DNA of 48,663 bases from Bacteroidales bacterium (lineage in GTDB: Bacteria > Bacteroidota > Bacteroidia > Bacteroidales > UBA3824): NCBI GenBank assembly GCA_017394445.1, contig JAFPYT010000042.1:1-48663 (forward strand). Reading direction: 5' to 3'. The notes beneath the pieces are model-generated. The model was not told the DNA's origin. It saw only the letters and a list, made by a program, of their open reading frames with translations, and made no database searches. Positions 8,092 through 16,350 of the stretch are shown here, in pieces. Every line of letters begins with the position of its first letter. The first letter of the stretch is position 1. Both the position numbers and the translations under genes were made by a program.

Positions 8092-8994
8092 ATGCCCAAA
8101 TACATCAATCCTGTTACCGACTTCGGATTCAAACGAATTTTCAAAGACGAAGAGATAACGCGCGGGTTTCTCAATGCCCTGCTGCAAAAGTACGACCCCG
8201 CCACACATATCAAGAGCGTAACTATCACAGATGGCGAGCTCGATGAGGCGAGCAAGGCAATACGCCGCGTGGTTTACGATGTACATTGCACCACCGACAC
8301 CGGCGAGGAGTTTGTGATAGAGATGCAGAACGAGGCTCAGGAGTTTTTTCAAGAGAGGATAGTATACTACCTTGCACGCTCGGCATCGCGTCAGCAAAAC
8401 AAAGGCGTTATCAAGCACATCGACGAGAATGGCAAGCCAAAAGAGACTAAATGGAACTACAACCTCAAAAGGATTTACGGCGTGTTCTTTATGAATTTCA
8501 AAGACTTGAACCACCCACAGCCACTGTCGCACTTTGCATTGTTAGAAACCGAGAAACATTATCAGGATACAGACGTATTTCAATATTGGAAGATACAGAT
8601 GCCGCTCTACCGCGAAATAACAGAATCAGACTGCAAGGACGACATCGACAAATGGATATATAACCTATCAAATATGGACACTATGGAAACAGCATTACCA
8701 TTTACCAACGAATTGCCGCTATTTATGCGGCTTGAAAAAATAGCAGAATATTCTAATATGTCTGCCAAACAGCAGATGCAGTACGATGATAGTTACAATA
8801 ACTACCTTGCCTATATGGGCGCACAGGAGTACAAAATGAACGAGGGAATTAGAATTGGCGAAGCCAAAGGTCGTGCTGAGGGTGCACAATCCAACGCCAT
8901 TGCAACCGCCCGCAAAATGAAATCCAAGGGTTATTCTCTTGACGAAATCGCCGAACTCACAGGATTACCACTCACCCAAATCCAATCCCTCTAA
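8092..8994 (+). CDS. Rpn family recombination-promoting nuclease / putative transposase (PDDEXK)
   Basis: This 300-residue protein begins MPKYINPVTDFGFKRIFKDE, the N-terminal signature of the Rpn/PDDEXK_2 family. Catalytic-type residues are visible as D63 (VVYDVHC) and E77-x-Q79 (VIEMQ), a restriction-endonuclease-like metal site. The C-terminal 50 residues hold a short Gly/Ala/Glu-rich helix (IGEAKGRAEGAQ) and a terminal helix-turn-helix-like segment with LDEIAELTGL. Family members studied in E. coli are DNA endonucleases that stimulate RecA-independent recombination. In-frame ATG codons at 8758 (M223) and shortly after could give a separate C-terminal product. The gene stands alone, with its own strong promoter. 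It is paralogous to the gene at 44822-45715, with D63/E77/Q79 at identical positions. Confidence 0.9.
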   Translation: MPKYINPVTDFGFKRIFKDEEITRGFLNALLQKYDPATHIKSVTITDGELDEASKAIRRVVYDVHCTTDTGEEFVIEMQNEAQEFFQERIVYYLARSASRQQNKGVIKHIDENGKPKETKWNYNLKRIYGVFFMNFKDLNHPQPLSHFALLETEKHYQDTDVFQYWKIQMPLYREITESDCKDDIDKWIYNLSNMDTMETALPFTNELPLFMRLEKIAEYSNMSAKQQMQYDDSYNNYLAYMGAQEYKMNEGIRIGEAKGRAEGAQSNAIATARKMKSKGYSLDEIAELTGLPLTQIQSL

Positions 8995-9034
8995 CCGCTA
9001 TTACCGAACGCTCTAACTTTTCGTCTCCACACGT

Positions 9035-9066
9035 ATTGCTTTTCTGAATTACAATATCTATCTTTA
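9035..9066 (+). promoter_or_regulatory. Probable promoter of the hisH operon
   Basis: ATTG (9035-9038), 20 bases, TATCTTTA (9059-9066). Both boxes deviate from TTTG/TAnnTTTG by one base, but the spacing is the same as at the best promoters in this window. The -7 box is 24 bases before hisH. No leader peptide or T-box-like structure is seen in the short leader. Confidence 0.5.
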
Positions 9067-9090
9067 CGCCGCAAAAAAAGCGAAATTCAG

Positions 9091-9678
9091 ATGAAGATAG
9101 CAATTATTGATTACAAAGCGGGTAATATCAAATCGGTGGAGGCGGCTCTAAAGCGTTTTGGCTGCGACACCTCCCTCACCAAAGACCCGCAGATTATTAC
9201 CTCCGCCGACAAGGTGGTTTTCCCAGGAGTGGGACACGCAGGTGCTGCTCTCGAAGCTCTCCGCGCAGCCGGTTTAGACACCCTAATTCCAGCATTGAAA
9301 CAGCCCGTGCTCGGTATCTGCCTCGGTATGCAGATGATGTGCCGGCACAGCGAAGAGGGCGACACTCCCTGCCTTGGTATTTTTGACGCCGAAGTGGTAA
9401 AATTCCGCCCCGACAATGGCGAAAAGATACCCCACATGGGTTGGAACCAGATTACAGCATTAAAATCTCCGCTGTTTAAAGGAATACCCGAAGGCAGCTT
9501 TATGTATTTTGTGCACAGCTATATGGTGCCGGTGTTTGAGCATACCGCAGCCAAATGTGGTTATGCGCAGGATTTTTCGGCTGCCATTGCCCACGACAAT
9601 TTTTACGGCTGCCAGTTTCACCCCGAAAAAAGCGGAAATATCGGATTACAAATTCTTGAAAACTTTATTAAGCTATGA
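9091..9678 (+). CDS. hisH: Imidazole glycerol phosphate synthase, glutaminase subunit
   Basis: HisH hydrolyses glutamine and channels ammonia to HisF, which forms imidazole glycerol phosphate and AICAR in histidine synthesis. The 195-residue class I amidotransferase carries the full triad: C77 in GICLGMQMM, and H177 and E179 in GCQFHPEKS. The N-terminal IIDYKAGNIKSVEAAL is diagnostic of HisH. Length is normal. The stop overlaps the hisA start by four bases (ATGA), so the genes are translationally coupled. It is the first gene of a six-gene operon. The usual upstream his genes (G, D, C) are not here. Confidence 0.97.
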   Translation: MKIAIIDYKAGNIKSVEAALKRFGCDTSLTKDPQIITSADKVVFPGVGHAGAALEALRAAGLDTLIPALKQPVLGICLGMQMMCRHSEEGDTPCLGIFDAEVVKFRPDNGEKIPHMGWNQITALKSPLFKGIPEGSFMYFVHSYMVPVFEHTAAKCGYAQDFSAAIAHDNFYGCQFHPEKSGNIGLQILENFIKL

Positions 9679-10400
9679 TTATAATACCAGCAATCGACAT
9701 TATTGGCGGACACTGCGTAAGACTTCAGCAAGGCGTGTTCGACAACCTTAAAAAATACGACGACGACCCCGTAAAAGTGGCTGAGCAATACCGCGAGGCA
9801 GGACTAACGCACCTCCATCTTGTTGACCTCGACGGCGCTCGCGTTGGCACGCTGCAAAACACCGACGTGCTCAACAATATTGCCAACAAAACCGACCTTA
9901 AAATCGACTGCGGCGGCGGTATCAAAACCATCGGCGATGTGGAGATGCTTTTCTCGCTGGGCGCATACGCGGTTAACCTCGGCAGCGTGGCAGTAAAAAA
10001 TCCCGCTATTATGACCAAGTGTCTCGAAAAATACGGCCCTGAAAAAATCATACTCAGTGCCGATGTCAATGGCGACACCGTGCGTATCCACGGTTGGCAA
10101 GACGATGCCGGTATCACTATCAACGAATTGATTGATAAATTTCTACCAGCAGGACTTTCGCGTGTGTGCGTTACGGCTATCAAATGCGACGGAATGCTCA
10201 ACGGTCCCGACCTTGTGCTCTACAAACGCCTCAAAGAGAAATATCCCTCGCTCAAAATCACTGCCAGCGGCGGCGTGTCGGGCATCAGCGACCTTGAACG
10301 CCTTGTTGAAACCGGCTGCGACTCGGCTATCGTGGGCAAGGCCATTTACGAAAAACGCGTTACTTTAGAAGAATTAGCAAAAATCTCGAAACAATGTTAG
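9675..10400 (+). CDS. hisA: Phosphoribosylformimino-5-aminoimidazole carboxamide ribotide isomerase
   Basis: HisA is a (beta/alpha)8-barrel enzyme that isomerises ProFAR to PRFAR by an Amadori rearrangement, the step before HisH/HisF. The two catalytic aspartates are visible: D8 in IIIPAIDII and D130 in [14 protein letters not shown]. Phosphate-binding glycine motifs are at IDCGGGI and ITASGGV. Its 241 residues are full length. The start overlaps the hisH stop by 4 bases and the stop overlaps the hisF start by 7 bases. Confidence 0.97.
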   Translation: MIIIPAIDIIGGHCVRLQQGVFDNLKKYDDDPVKVAEQYREAGLTHLHLVDLDGARVGTLQNTDVLNNIANKTDLKIDCGGGIKTIGDVEMLFSLGAYAVNLGSVAVKNPAIMTKCLEKYGPEKIILSADVNGDTVRIHGWQDDAGITINELIDKFLPAGLSRVCVTAIKCDGMLNGPDLVLYKRLKEKYPSLKITASGGVSGISDLERLVETGCDSAIVGKAIYEKRVTLEELAKISKQC

Positions 10401-11149
10401 CAAAAAGAATAATAGCCTGCCTCGATGTCAAAGACGGTCAGACTGTAAAGGGTGTAAGTTTTGAAAACCTCCGCTATGCCGGCGACCCTGTGGAGCTCGG
10501 ACGCGCATATTCCGACCAAGGTATCGACGAACTTGTCTACCTTGACATCACCGCCACCAACGAAGGCCGCAAACAGATATACTCGCTTGTGGAGAGCGTG
10601 GCGCAAAACCTCAATATCCCGTTCACCATCGGCGGAGGCATCACCTCGGTAGAGGATGCCGAAAACCTTCTGATCCACGGTGCCGACAAGATTTCGGTCA
10701 ACAGCGCGGCTGTACGCAATCCGCAGTTGGTCAGCGACCTTGCAAAAAAATTCGGAAGTCAGTTTGTGGTGGTTGCCATCGATGCCAAAACCATCGGCAA
10801 CCAATGGAAAGTTCACACCCACGGCGGCAAACGTCCCACCGAATTGGAGCTCTTTTCGTGGGCAAAGGAGATGGAGCTCCGTGGCGCGGGCGAGATACTC
10901 TTCACCTCGATGGATCACGATGGACACCAAACCGGATTCGCCAACGAAGCCCTCTGCCGGATGTCGGAGATGCTATCAATCCCCGTAATAGCCTCGGGCG
11001 GAGCCGGCGAGATGGAGCATTTCCGCGACGTATTCAACAAAGGCAAAGCCGACGCCGCCCTCGCCGCCAGCATATTCCATTTTGGAAAAATAAAGATACC
11101 CGATTTGAAAGGGTATTTAAAAGAAGAGGGGATTAATGTGAGAATATAA
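10394..11149 (+). CDS. hisF: Imidazole glycerol phosphate synthase, cyclase subunit
   Basis: HisF closes the imidazole ring using ammonia delivered from HisH. The 251-residue barrel starts [15 protein letters not shown] with catalytic D11. The second catalytic aspartate, D130, lies in VVVAIDAK. The phosphate-binding loops FTIGGGI and VIASGGAG are present. In many Bacteroidota operons hisI follows; here the next gene, two bases on, encodes an unrelated lipoprotein, so the pathway's other genes must lie elsewhere (hisB is at 16350). Confidence 0.97.
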   Translation: MLAKRIIACLDVKDGQTVKGVSFENLRYAGDPVELGRAYSDQGIDELVYLDITATNEGRKQIYSLVESVAQNLNIPFTIGGGITSVEDAENLLIHGADKISVNSAAVRNPQLVSDLAKKFGSQFVVVAIDAKTIGNQWKVHTHGGKRPTELELFSWAKEMELRGAGEILFTSMDHDGHQTGFANEALCRMSEMLSIPVIASGGAGEMEHFRDVFNKGKADAALAASIFHFGKIKIPDLKGYLKEEGINVRI

Positions 11150-11151
11150 AG

Positions 11152-11850
11152 ATGAAACTAAAACTGCTACTGTCCATTGCAACGCTCTGTGTGGCATGCC
11201 ACAATGCCGACAACAAATACGAAATCGACATACATTGTCCCGATTGCGTAGGAGCAAATGTATCGCTGTGGCATTATCAAGACAAAGAGCTTTGCAATGC
11301 CAGTGAAGCTGTGTTTGAGCACGGTCACGCAGTTTTTAATGGCAATGTGAGCGAACCGCAATTAATGTATCTATTTGTGGAGGGGGCTCGAGATTATTTG
11401 CCGGTGTTTGTTGAAAACTCTGATATTGATATTGATTATGTATATGCCCGCCCGTCGCGAAGTGTGGTAACGGGGTCGGTTTGTCACAAAAAGTTCAGCG
11501 ATTTTTTGCAATCTTATTCTGCCTACAGCGACAAAGGCACGGGAATTGATAAAATGATAGAAAACGCCGAAGAAAACGCCGACACACTTATGCTTCAACG
11601 TCTTACCGAAAATCTCAAAGTTTTGGAGCACGAAAAAGTGGAGTTTCAGCGGCAATACGTTATTCAAAACATTAATTCGCCTGTGGCTGCATACATACTC
11701 AGCACCGATTTGATGCACAAGCTAAATGTCAGCGAATTAGATTCTATTACAGCCCTGTTTCCCAACGAAATCAAGGGCAGCATTTACCTAAAACAAGTGG
11801 CAGAATACCGTGCCTCGATGCCAACAGACACCGCCACTCAAAACAACTAA
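11152..11850 (+). CDS. Lipoprotein, DUF4369-like
   Basis: The 232-residue product has a lipoprotein signal (LCVAC, lipidated C16), so it is a periplasmic or outer-membrane lipoprotein. After it comes a beta-rich segment of about 90 residues (IDIHCPDCVGANVSLWHYQD onwards) resembling DUF4369 domains, which in Bacteroidota often precede thioredoxin-like domains. Here a helical segment follows (about 110-215, including ENLKVLEHEKVEFQRQYVIQN) with no CxxC thioredoxin motif. The layout suits a DUF4369 protein lacking its redox domain. Function is unknown. It begins two bases after hisF and shares one base with the next gene (TAATG), so it is co-transcribed with the his genes. Confidence 0.65.
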   Translation: MKLKLLLSIATLCVACHNADNKYEIDIHCPDCVGANVSLWHYQDKELCNASEAVFEHGHAVFNGNVSEPQLMYLFVEGARDYLPVFVENSDIDIDYVYARPSRSVVTGSVCHKKFSDFLQSYSAYSDKGTGIDKMIENAEENADTLMLQRLTENLKVLEHEKVEFQRQYVIQNINSPVAAYILSTDLMHKLNVSELDSITALFPNEIKGSIYLKQVAEYRASMPTDTATQNN

Positions 11851-12971
11851 TGGCTATGAAACAGATATTTTTAGCAATAATAACAATACTTTTGGCAATT
11901 ACTGCCACAGCACAGACCACCGGCTACAGCAACTCGTACAAGCATTACGAAGGCTCGATGAATAAAAAAACAGTGGTTTTAGATGTCTATTTTGCAGGCT
12001 CAGAGGTGTCGGGGATGTTCTATCAAAAAGGCACACAAGAATGTATTCCTGTTAATGGACAGATTAACAACGGGGAAATGCTTCTCGTTGGCAACAAATT
12101 TGATTTAGCAGGCGACACCACCAACAATAATTATATGTGTATGTGCTTAGGTGTCAAGTCTACGCTTCATTTAAAAGAGGACTACTCTCAGAGTATGCAA
12201 TTCAACGAAGTGTACGCCGAGCTCAACGACTCGATACCCTTTGTATCAAACGAAGAAGAAAACTCCATAGCTTGCAATTCAATTAGTTACAGATATTTGC
12301 AACCTGCGGAATATAAAGGCGCGGCAGTATCCGACAGCGTAAAACAGTTGTTTGCCAAAATGTTTAATGCTGCACCACGTCAGAGCGTAGAAGGCGACTT
12401 TTTCTATCCCGAGCCCTACCCTACTATGAAACTCAAAAACGATTTGATTGCCGCAAAAAATCGTTTCCGCCGCTATGCCGACAGCGTTATTCAACACGAA
12501 AGCCGTCTTTCGTCGTTTGAGCTCACTATGCAAGAATCCAACTTTCAGTACATTACCTACAACAACAACGGACTTGTATGCATTATCAACCACTGCTACT
12601 CGTATGCCGGCGGAGCGCATGGAATGTATGCCAACATCCCTGTGATTTTCGACCTTGAACAAAACAAGATACTCACCAAAAAAGACATTTTTAAACCCGA
12701 ATCCGATGAGGCTATCATCAAACTTATAATTAAATACTTTATAGCAAACGGCGATGCCGACGACAAACCTTCCGACGAAAGCGAAGGTATATTCAAAGAA
12801 GATGTTTTTGTAGAAAACAACATCGGCATACAAAACGGAAGTATTATATTCTACTACCAACCTTACGACATAAACTCATACGTGGCGGGAGCATATTCCG
12901 CCGTGGTTAAAATATCCGACTTACTACCTTACATAACAGATAACTCACCAATTAAACGAATGTTAAAATGA
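11850..12971 (+). CDS. Exported DUF3298-containing protein (RsiV-like fold)
   Basis: This 373-residue protein has a signal peptide (MAMKQIFLAIITILLAITATA). A second ATG two codons later (11856) is an equally good start; I kept the first because it overlaps the previous stop (TAATG). The C-terminal 170 residues match the DUF4163/DUF3298 pattern: an extended N-terminal part (SRLSSFELTMQES), then NHCYSYAGGAHGMYANIPV, where GGAHG is the best-conserved motif of DUF3298, then LEQNKILTKKDIFK. In RsiV-type anti-sigma factors this fold binds lysozyme. Whether this protein binds anything similar is not known. The N-terminal 150 residues are not recognised. It overlaps the downstream DUF1460 gene by four bases. 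Confidence 0.7.
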   Translation: MAMKQIFLAIITILLAITATAQTTGYSNSYKHYEGSMNKKTVVLDVYFAGSEVSGMFYQKGTQECIPVNGQINNGEMLLVGNKFDLAGDTTNNNYMCMCLGVKSTLHLKEDYSQSMQFNEVYAELNDSIPFVSNEEENSIACNSISYRYLQPAEYKGAAVSDSVKQLFAKMFNAAPRQSVEGDFFYPEPYPTMKLKNDLIAAKNRFRRYADSVIQHESRLSSFELTMQESNFQYITYNNNGLVCIINHCYSYAGGAHGMYANIPVIFDLEQNKILTKKDIFKPESDEAIIKLIIKYFIANGDADDKPSDESEGIFKEDVFVENNIGIQNGSIIFYYQPYDINSYVAGAYSAVVKISDLLPYITDNSPIKRMLK

Positions 12972-13825
12972 AAAAACTAATCTCAACACTAATCTTGATA
13001 ACAGTAGGCTTTGCCTCCGTTAACGCTCAAAACAATGCAGAATCGCTTTACAAAGATTACCGCACCGACCTTATTGGCACTTTTAAAGACAATATCAACG
13101 ATGTAATAGTAACCTCTGCAAAACACTTTTTAAACACTCCATACGTGGGTCATACCTTGGATTCTAACAGCGTGGAGCAGCTTGTGGTAAATCTCGACCG
13201 TTTTGACTGCATGACCTTTGTGGAAACTGTGCTTGCATTAAGTATCGACTACATGTCAGAAAATCCTTCGTACGAAAACTTTGTTTCCACCCTGCAAAAA
13301 ATCCGCTACCGTGGCGGCATTATCAACGGATACACTTCGCGTCTGCATTATACATCTGATTGGATTTACGACAATGCGCAAAAAGGCATTGTAGCCGACC
13401 GCACCAAAAGTATTGGCGGCGTACCTTTCCGCCCCATTATCAACTATATGAGCACCCACCCTCAAAATTACAACCAATTAAAAGACAACCCTCTGGCAGT
13501 GGATTCTATGCGCCTCATCGAAAAACAGATTAATCTGCGCAAGGCTATGTACTATATTCCCAAAATGCGGGTTTCGTCGGTTGCAAAAAACATCAATTCG
13601 GGCGATATAATTATGATAACCACTTCGGCTGTGGGTTTAGATTATGGTCATGTGGGATTTGCTATCAAAGAAGGTAATGTGCTAAAATTTATCCACGCCT
13701 CGTCCGACCAAAAAAAGGTGGTAATTACTGCCACACCGTTGCATACATATCTGATTAATGTCAAGAGTTTTACAGGCATTTCGGTATTAAAAGCGAATGC
13801 CAACGTTAAAACTACCATTCCCTAA
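12968..13825 (+). CDS. DUF1460 family NlpC/P60-like amidase, exported
   Basis: The 285-residue protein carries a signal peptide (MKKLISTLILITVGFASVNA) and a DUF1460 domain, a cysteine-peptidase fold thought to act on peptidoglycan peptides. The likely nucleophile is C81 in RFDCMTFVE. The general base is H228 in DYGHVGFA, and H243 in FIHAS is a possible third residue. A cell-wall hydrolase role comes from the family, not from data here. It is the last gene of the his-led operon. Its final 14 bases overlap the 3' end of the convergent porQ gene, leaving no room for a terminator between them. Confidence 0.85.
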   Translation: MKKLISTLILITVGFASVNAQNNAESLYKDYRTDLIGTFKDNINDVIVTSAKHFLNTPYVGHTLDSNSVEQLVVNLDRFDCMTFVETVLALSIDYMSENPSYENFVSTLQKIRYRGGIINGYTSRLHYTSDWIYDNAQKGIVADRTKSIGGVPFRPIINYMSTHPQNYNQLKDNPLAVDSMRLIEKQINLRKAMYYIPKMRVSSVAKNINSGDIIMITTSAVGLDYGHVGFAIKEGNVLKFIHASSDQKKVVITATPLHTYLINVKSFTGISVLKANANVKTTIP

Positions 13826-14774
13826 GGAAACCCTCAAGCGTAAACATATTGATACTTGCAGCCGCGCCGTAGCATGCTCGCGAATATTGCACAGCAAATC
13901 GCTTTAGCCTAACATCGGCACCAAACGAGAACCCTGCGGCACGGCTTGCACTGCTCATACGCAAATCGTTGTGCCGTTGAGTATTAAAACCCACTTTTGC
14001 CGATACTGTTGATTTTGGAAACAATTCTAACCCAAGTACAAAATGGTCGGCAAGGTTGGCGGCATTGTCTTCGTCTAAACGGCTTTGCAATTCGGTTAAC
14101 GTTACCGAAAACCTCAGCGGAGCATTCTCCAACATTTTGCTTGCGCCCACCTGAATAGTCAAAGGCAATGGGGCACGTTGCGACCCTGTGTAAGGAGTGC
14201 ATTGACAACCAACATTTTGTGCAGTGGCAGCAACCACAACTCCCACTTGCGGAAATGTATACACCATTCCAAAATCAAATGCAATGCCCCACGAACGGTA
14301 TCGCTCAAGGTGCGAAAAAATGGTTTTAGTGGTAACACTTGCACGAAAGTTTTTGGTAATCTTACGGATAGCAGAGCAATAAATAGCGCAATCTTTGGCA
14401 GAGAAAGTACCACCGAGCACACCTGCTTCGTCGGCATAGTCGAACGTGCCATAATTCATAAACAATACTCCGCCGGCAACACTCCACACACTGTCGATTT
14501 TGGCGGTGTAAGCGGCAGAGCCGAAATTGATGTCGGCAATATAGTCGGCATAATTTACTGCCACATAGCGGTCTGCAGCGGAATCGATCATAGCCGCATT
14601 AGCAAAAAGATTGTTGGCACCAAGGTTACCACTTGCAATGGCAGCCCCGCCCATAGCGGCAGAATTGCCACTCACAGGTAATTTAAGAAAAGTATAAACA
14701 CTCTCGCCGCCGTTTTGTGCCGTGGCAGTTAGCGAAATGATTATCAAGGCTAATATGGCTGAAAAAATTTTCAT
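13812..14774 (-). CDS. porQ: Type IX secretion system protein PorQ-like
   Basis: The 320-residue protein has a signal peptide (to about residue 19, TATAQ) and the features of PorQ, an outer-membrane barrel of the type IX secretion machinery and cell-surface attachment complex. These include GGESVYTFLKLPVSGNSAAM near the N-terminus, then ADINFGSAAYTAK, FMNYGTFDYADEAG, FSHLERYRSWGIAFDFG and PYTGSQRAPLPLTIQVG. The order and wording of these blocks match PorQ of Porphyromonas/Flavobacterium type. It shows that the organism has type IX secretion and so supports the reading of the 34497-37472 protein as a cargo. It ends overlapping the DUF1460 gene tail to tail. Confidence 0.85.
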   Translation of the reverse strand: MKIFSAILALIIISLTATAQNGGESVYTFLKLPVSGNSAAMGGAAIASGNLGANNLFANAAMIDSAADRYVAVNYADYIADINFGSAAYTAKIDSVWSVAGGVLFMNYGTFDYADEAGVLGGTFSAKDCAIYCSAIRKITKNFRASVTTKTIFSHLERYRSWGIAFDFGMVYTFPQVGVVVAATAQNVGCQCTPYTGSQRAPLPLTIQVGASKMLENAPLRFSVTLTELQSRLDEDNAANLADHFVLGLELFPKSTVSAKVGFNTQRHNDLRMSSASRAAGFSFGADVRLKRFAVQYSRACYGAAASINMFTLEGFLREW

Positions 14775-14901
14775 GCCGCAAATTTCATATTTTTAAGTGT
14801 AAAAATTACTATTATTAAAAAAAAATCTCTAATTTCGTGCCTAATAGATTTACAACAAATATAATTACTTTTACGTTTTCTATCGTATTGAATTAATAAT
14901 T

Positions 14902-16350
14902 ATGAAAGTATCTCACATATTTTATCTGTTAACGGCTATTATGCTGTGTGCGTGCGGCGGCAAAAATCACAACCAATCAGCCACATCCAACTCCGACACT
15001 ATTTCTCAGACAGAAAGCACCATCTATTTAAATCAAAGCGAATTACCTCCTGTTAACGACCTTGCACGTTTTCTTGCAGGCAAACCTGTAGATCAATTTG
15101 CATCTATTCAAAGTTCTGATTATTACAAAGATTACGCTAAAAAAGCATCGCAACAATGGAGCGACCTAACTGCCAAAACACTTAATCCCATAAAACAATG
15201 GTGTAATACCAATATACCTCAATTTCATAACGATACATCATGTTTGTTTTATCCATTTGGCGGTCCCGACTTGGTGTTTGCCTTTACTTTTTTTCCAAAC
15301 GAAACCGATTATGTGCTACTTGGTCTCGAAAATCCCGGCTCGGTAACCATGCCCGACCGCTTAACCGAAAACGAAACCCGCGAATATCTTGATTCGCTGC
15401 TATATTCGTATCGCTACATCAACAAATACGGATTTTTTGTGGCAAGTCACATGCACGACGATTTTAAAAACCAGACTCTCAACGGAACAATACACCTTAT
15501 ATTATATACACTCGCCATGGAAAACTGCATTATTACATCGTATAAAGATGTGTATATCAACGACCTTGGCAAAATCACCGAAAACGACGGCAACCGCAAA
15601 AAACATCCTTACGGCTATAAAATCACATTTACCAAAGACGGCGACACCAAAACCCGCTCTATCACCTACCTGCGTATGGAAGCAAGCGACCCCGCCATGT
15701 CGGGAACGTTTGAATTTGCATATTATATCAACTCCTACCCCGAAAAGATATGTTACTTAAAGTCAGCGTCGTATCTATTACAAAACAACGAGTTTACCAT
15801 TATGCGCAAAATACTCTTAGACCAATGCGACCGTATTCTCCAAGACGAATCGGGACTTGCTTACGCCCGCGTTATCAAAGATTACGACGTAAATATTTTT
15901 GGCACTTACACCCGACCGATGAACGTATTTTCGTATTATAAGCAAGAAGATTTAAAAAATGCACTTGCCGCTCGCAATTCAAAACCGTTGCCGTTTAAGA
16001 TAGGTTACGCATCGCAAATCAACGAATCGGTGCTGATGGCTTGCACTCGAAAAGGAAAATACGACTACGGACATTCACAACAGCCCGAAAAAGACAACCA
16101 TATAGCTGTAACCAAAGATACTGTGTTTAAAGTGCAATTTAAAGTTAGTTGGAACATGATACCCAACAACGACCCCATGCTCGATGGTATTCCCGATGTG
16201 GATTATTACACCGACAACAGTGTATACAAGTATACCGCAGGTTGCAAAAAATCAGAAGCAGAATGTCGCGACATTCTCCAAATTGTTAAAAACAAAGGCT
16301 TTACCGATGCCTTTATTGTAAAATTTGTAAACGGAAAACGCATAAAATAA
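14902..16350 (+). CDS. Lipoprotein with C-terminal SPOR-like domain
   Basis: This 482-residue protein has a lipobox (MLCAC, lipidated C18) and a Ser/Thr/Asn-rich linker. The large middle part (about 50-400) I do not recognise. The last 77 residues (406-482) look like a SPOR fold: a VFKVQFKVSW strand, a variable loop, YKYTAGCKKSEAECRDILQI and KNKGFTDAFIVKFVNGKRI. SPOR domains bind glycan strands stripped of stem peptides, as at division sites. That points to a cell-wall-linked lipoprotein, but the role of the middle domain is open. The stop overlaps the hisB start (TAATG), so the two are translationally coupled. A weak -7-like TACTTTTA (14866-14873) lies upstream. Confidence 0.65.
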   Translation: MKVSHIFYLLTAIMLCACGGKNHNQSATSNSDTISQTESTIYLNQSELPPVNDLARFLAGKPVDQFASIQSSDYYKDYAKKASQQWSDLTAKTLNPIKQWCNTNIPQFHNDTSCLFYPFGGPDLVFAFTFFPNETDYVLLGLENPGSVTMPDRLTENETREYLDSLLYSYRYINKYGFFVASHMHDDFKNQTLNGTIHLILYTLAMENCIITSYKDVYINDLGKITENDGNRKKHPYGYKITFTKDGDTKTRSITYLRMEASDPAMSGTFEFAYYINSYPEKICYLKSASYLLQNNEFTIMRKILLDQCDRILQDESGLAYARVIKDYDVNIFGTYTRPMNVFSYYKQEDLKNALAARNSKPLPFKIGYASQINESVLMACTRKGKYDYGHSQQPEKDNHIAVTKDTVFKVQFKVSWNMIPNNDPMLDGIPDVDYYTDNSVYKYTAGCKKSEAECRDILQIVKNKGFTDAFIVKFVNGKRIK

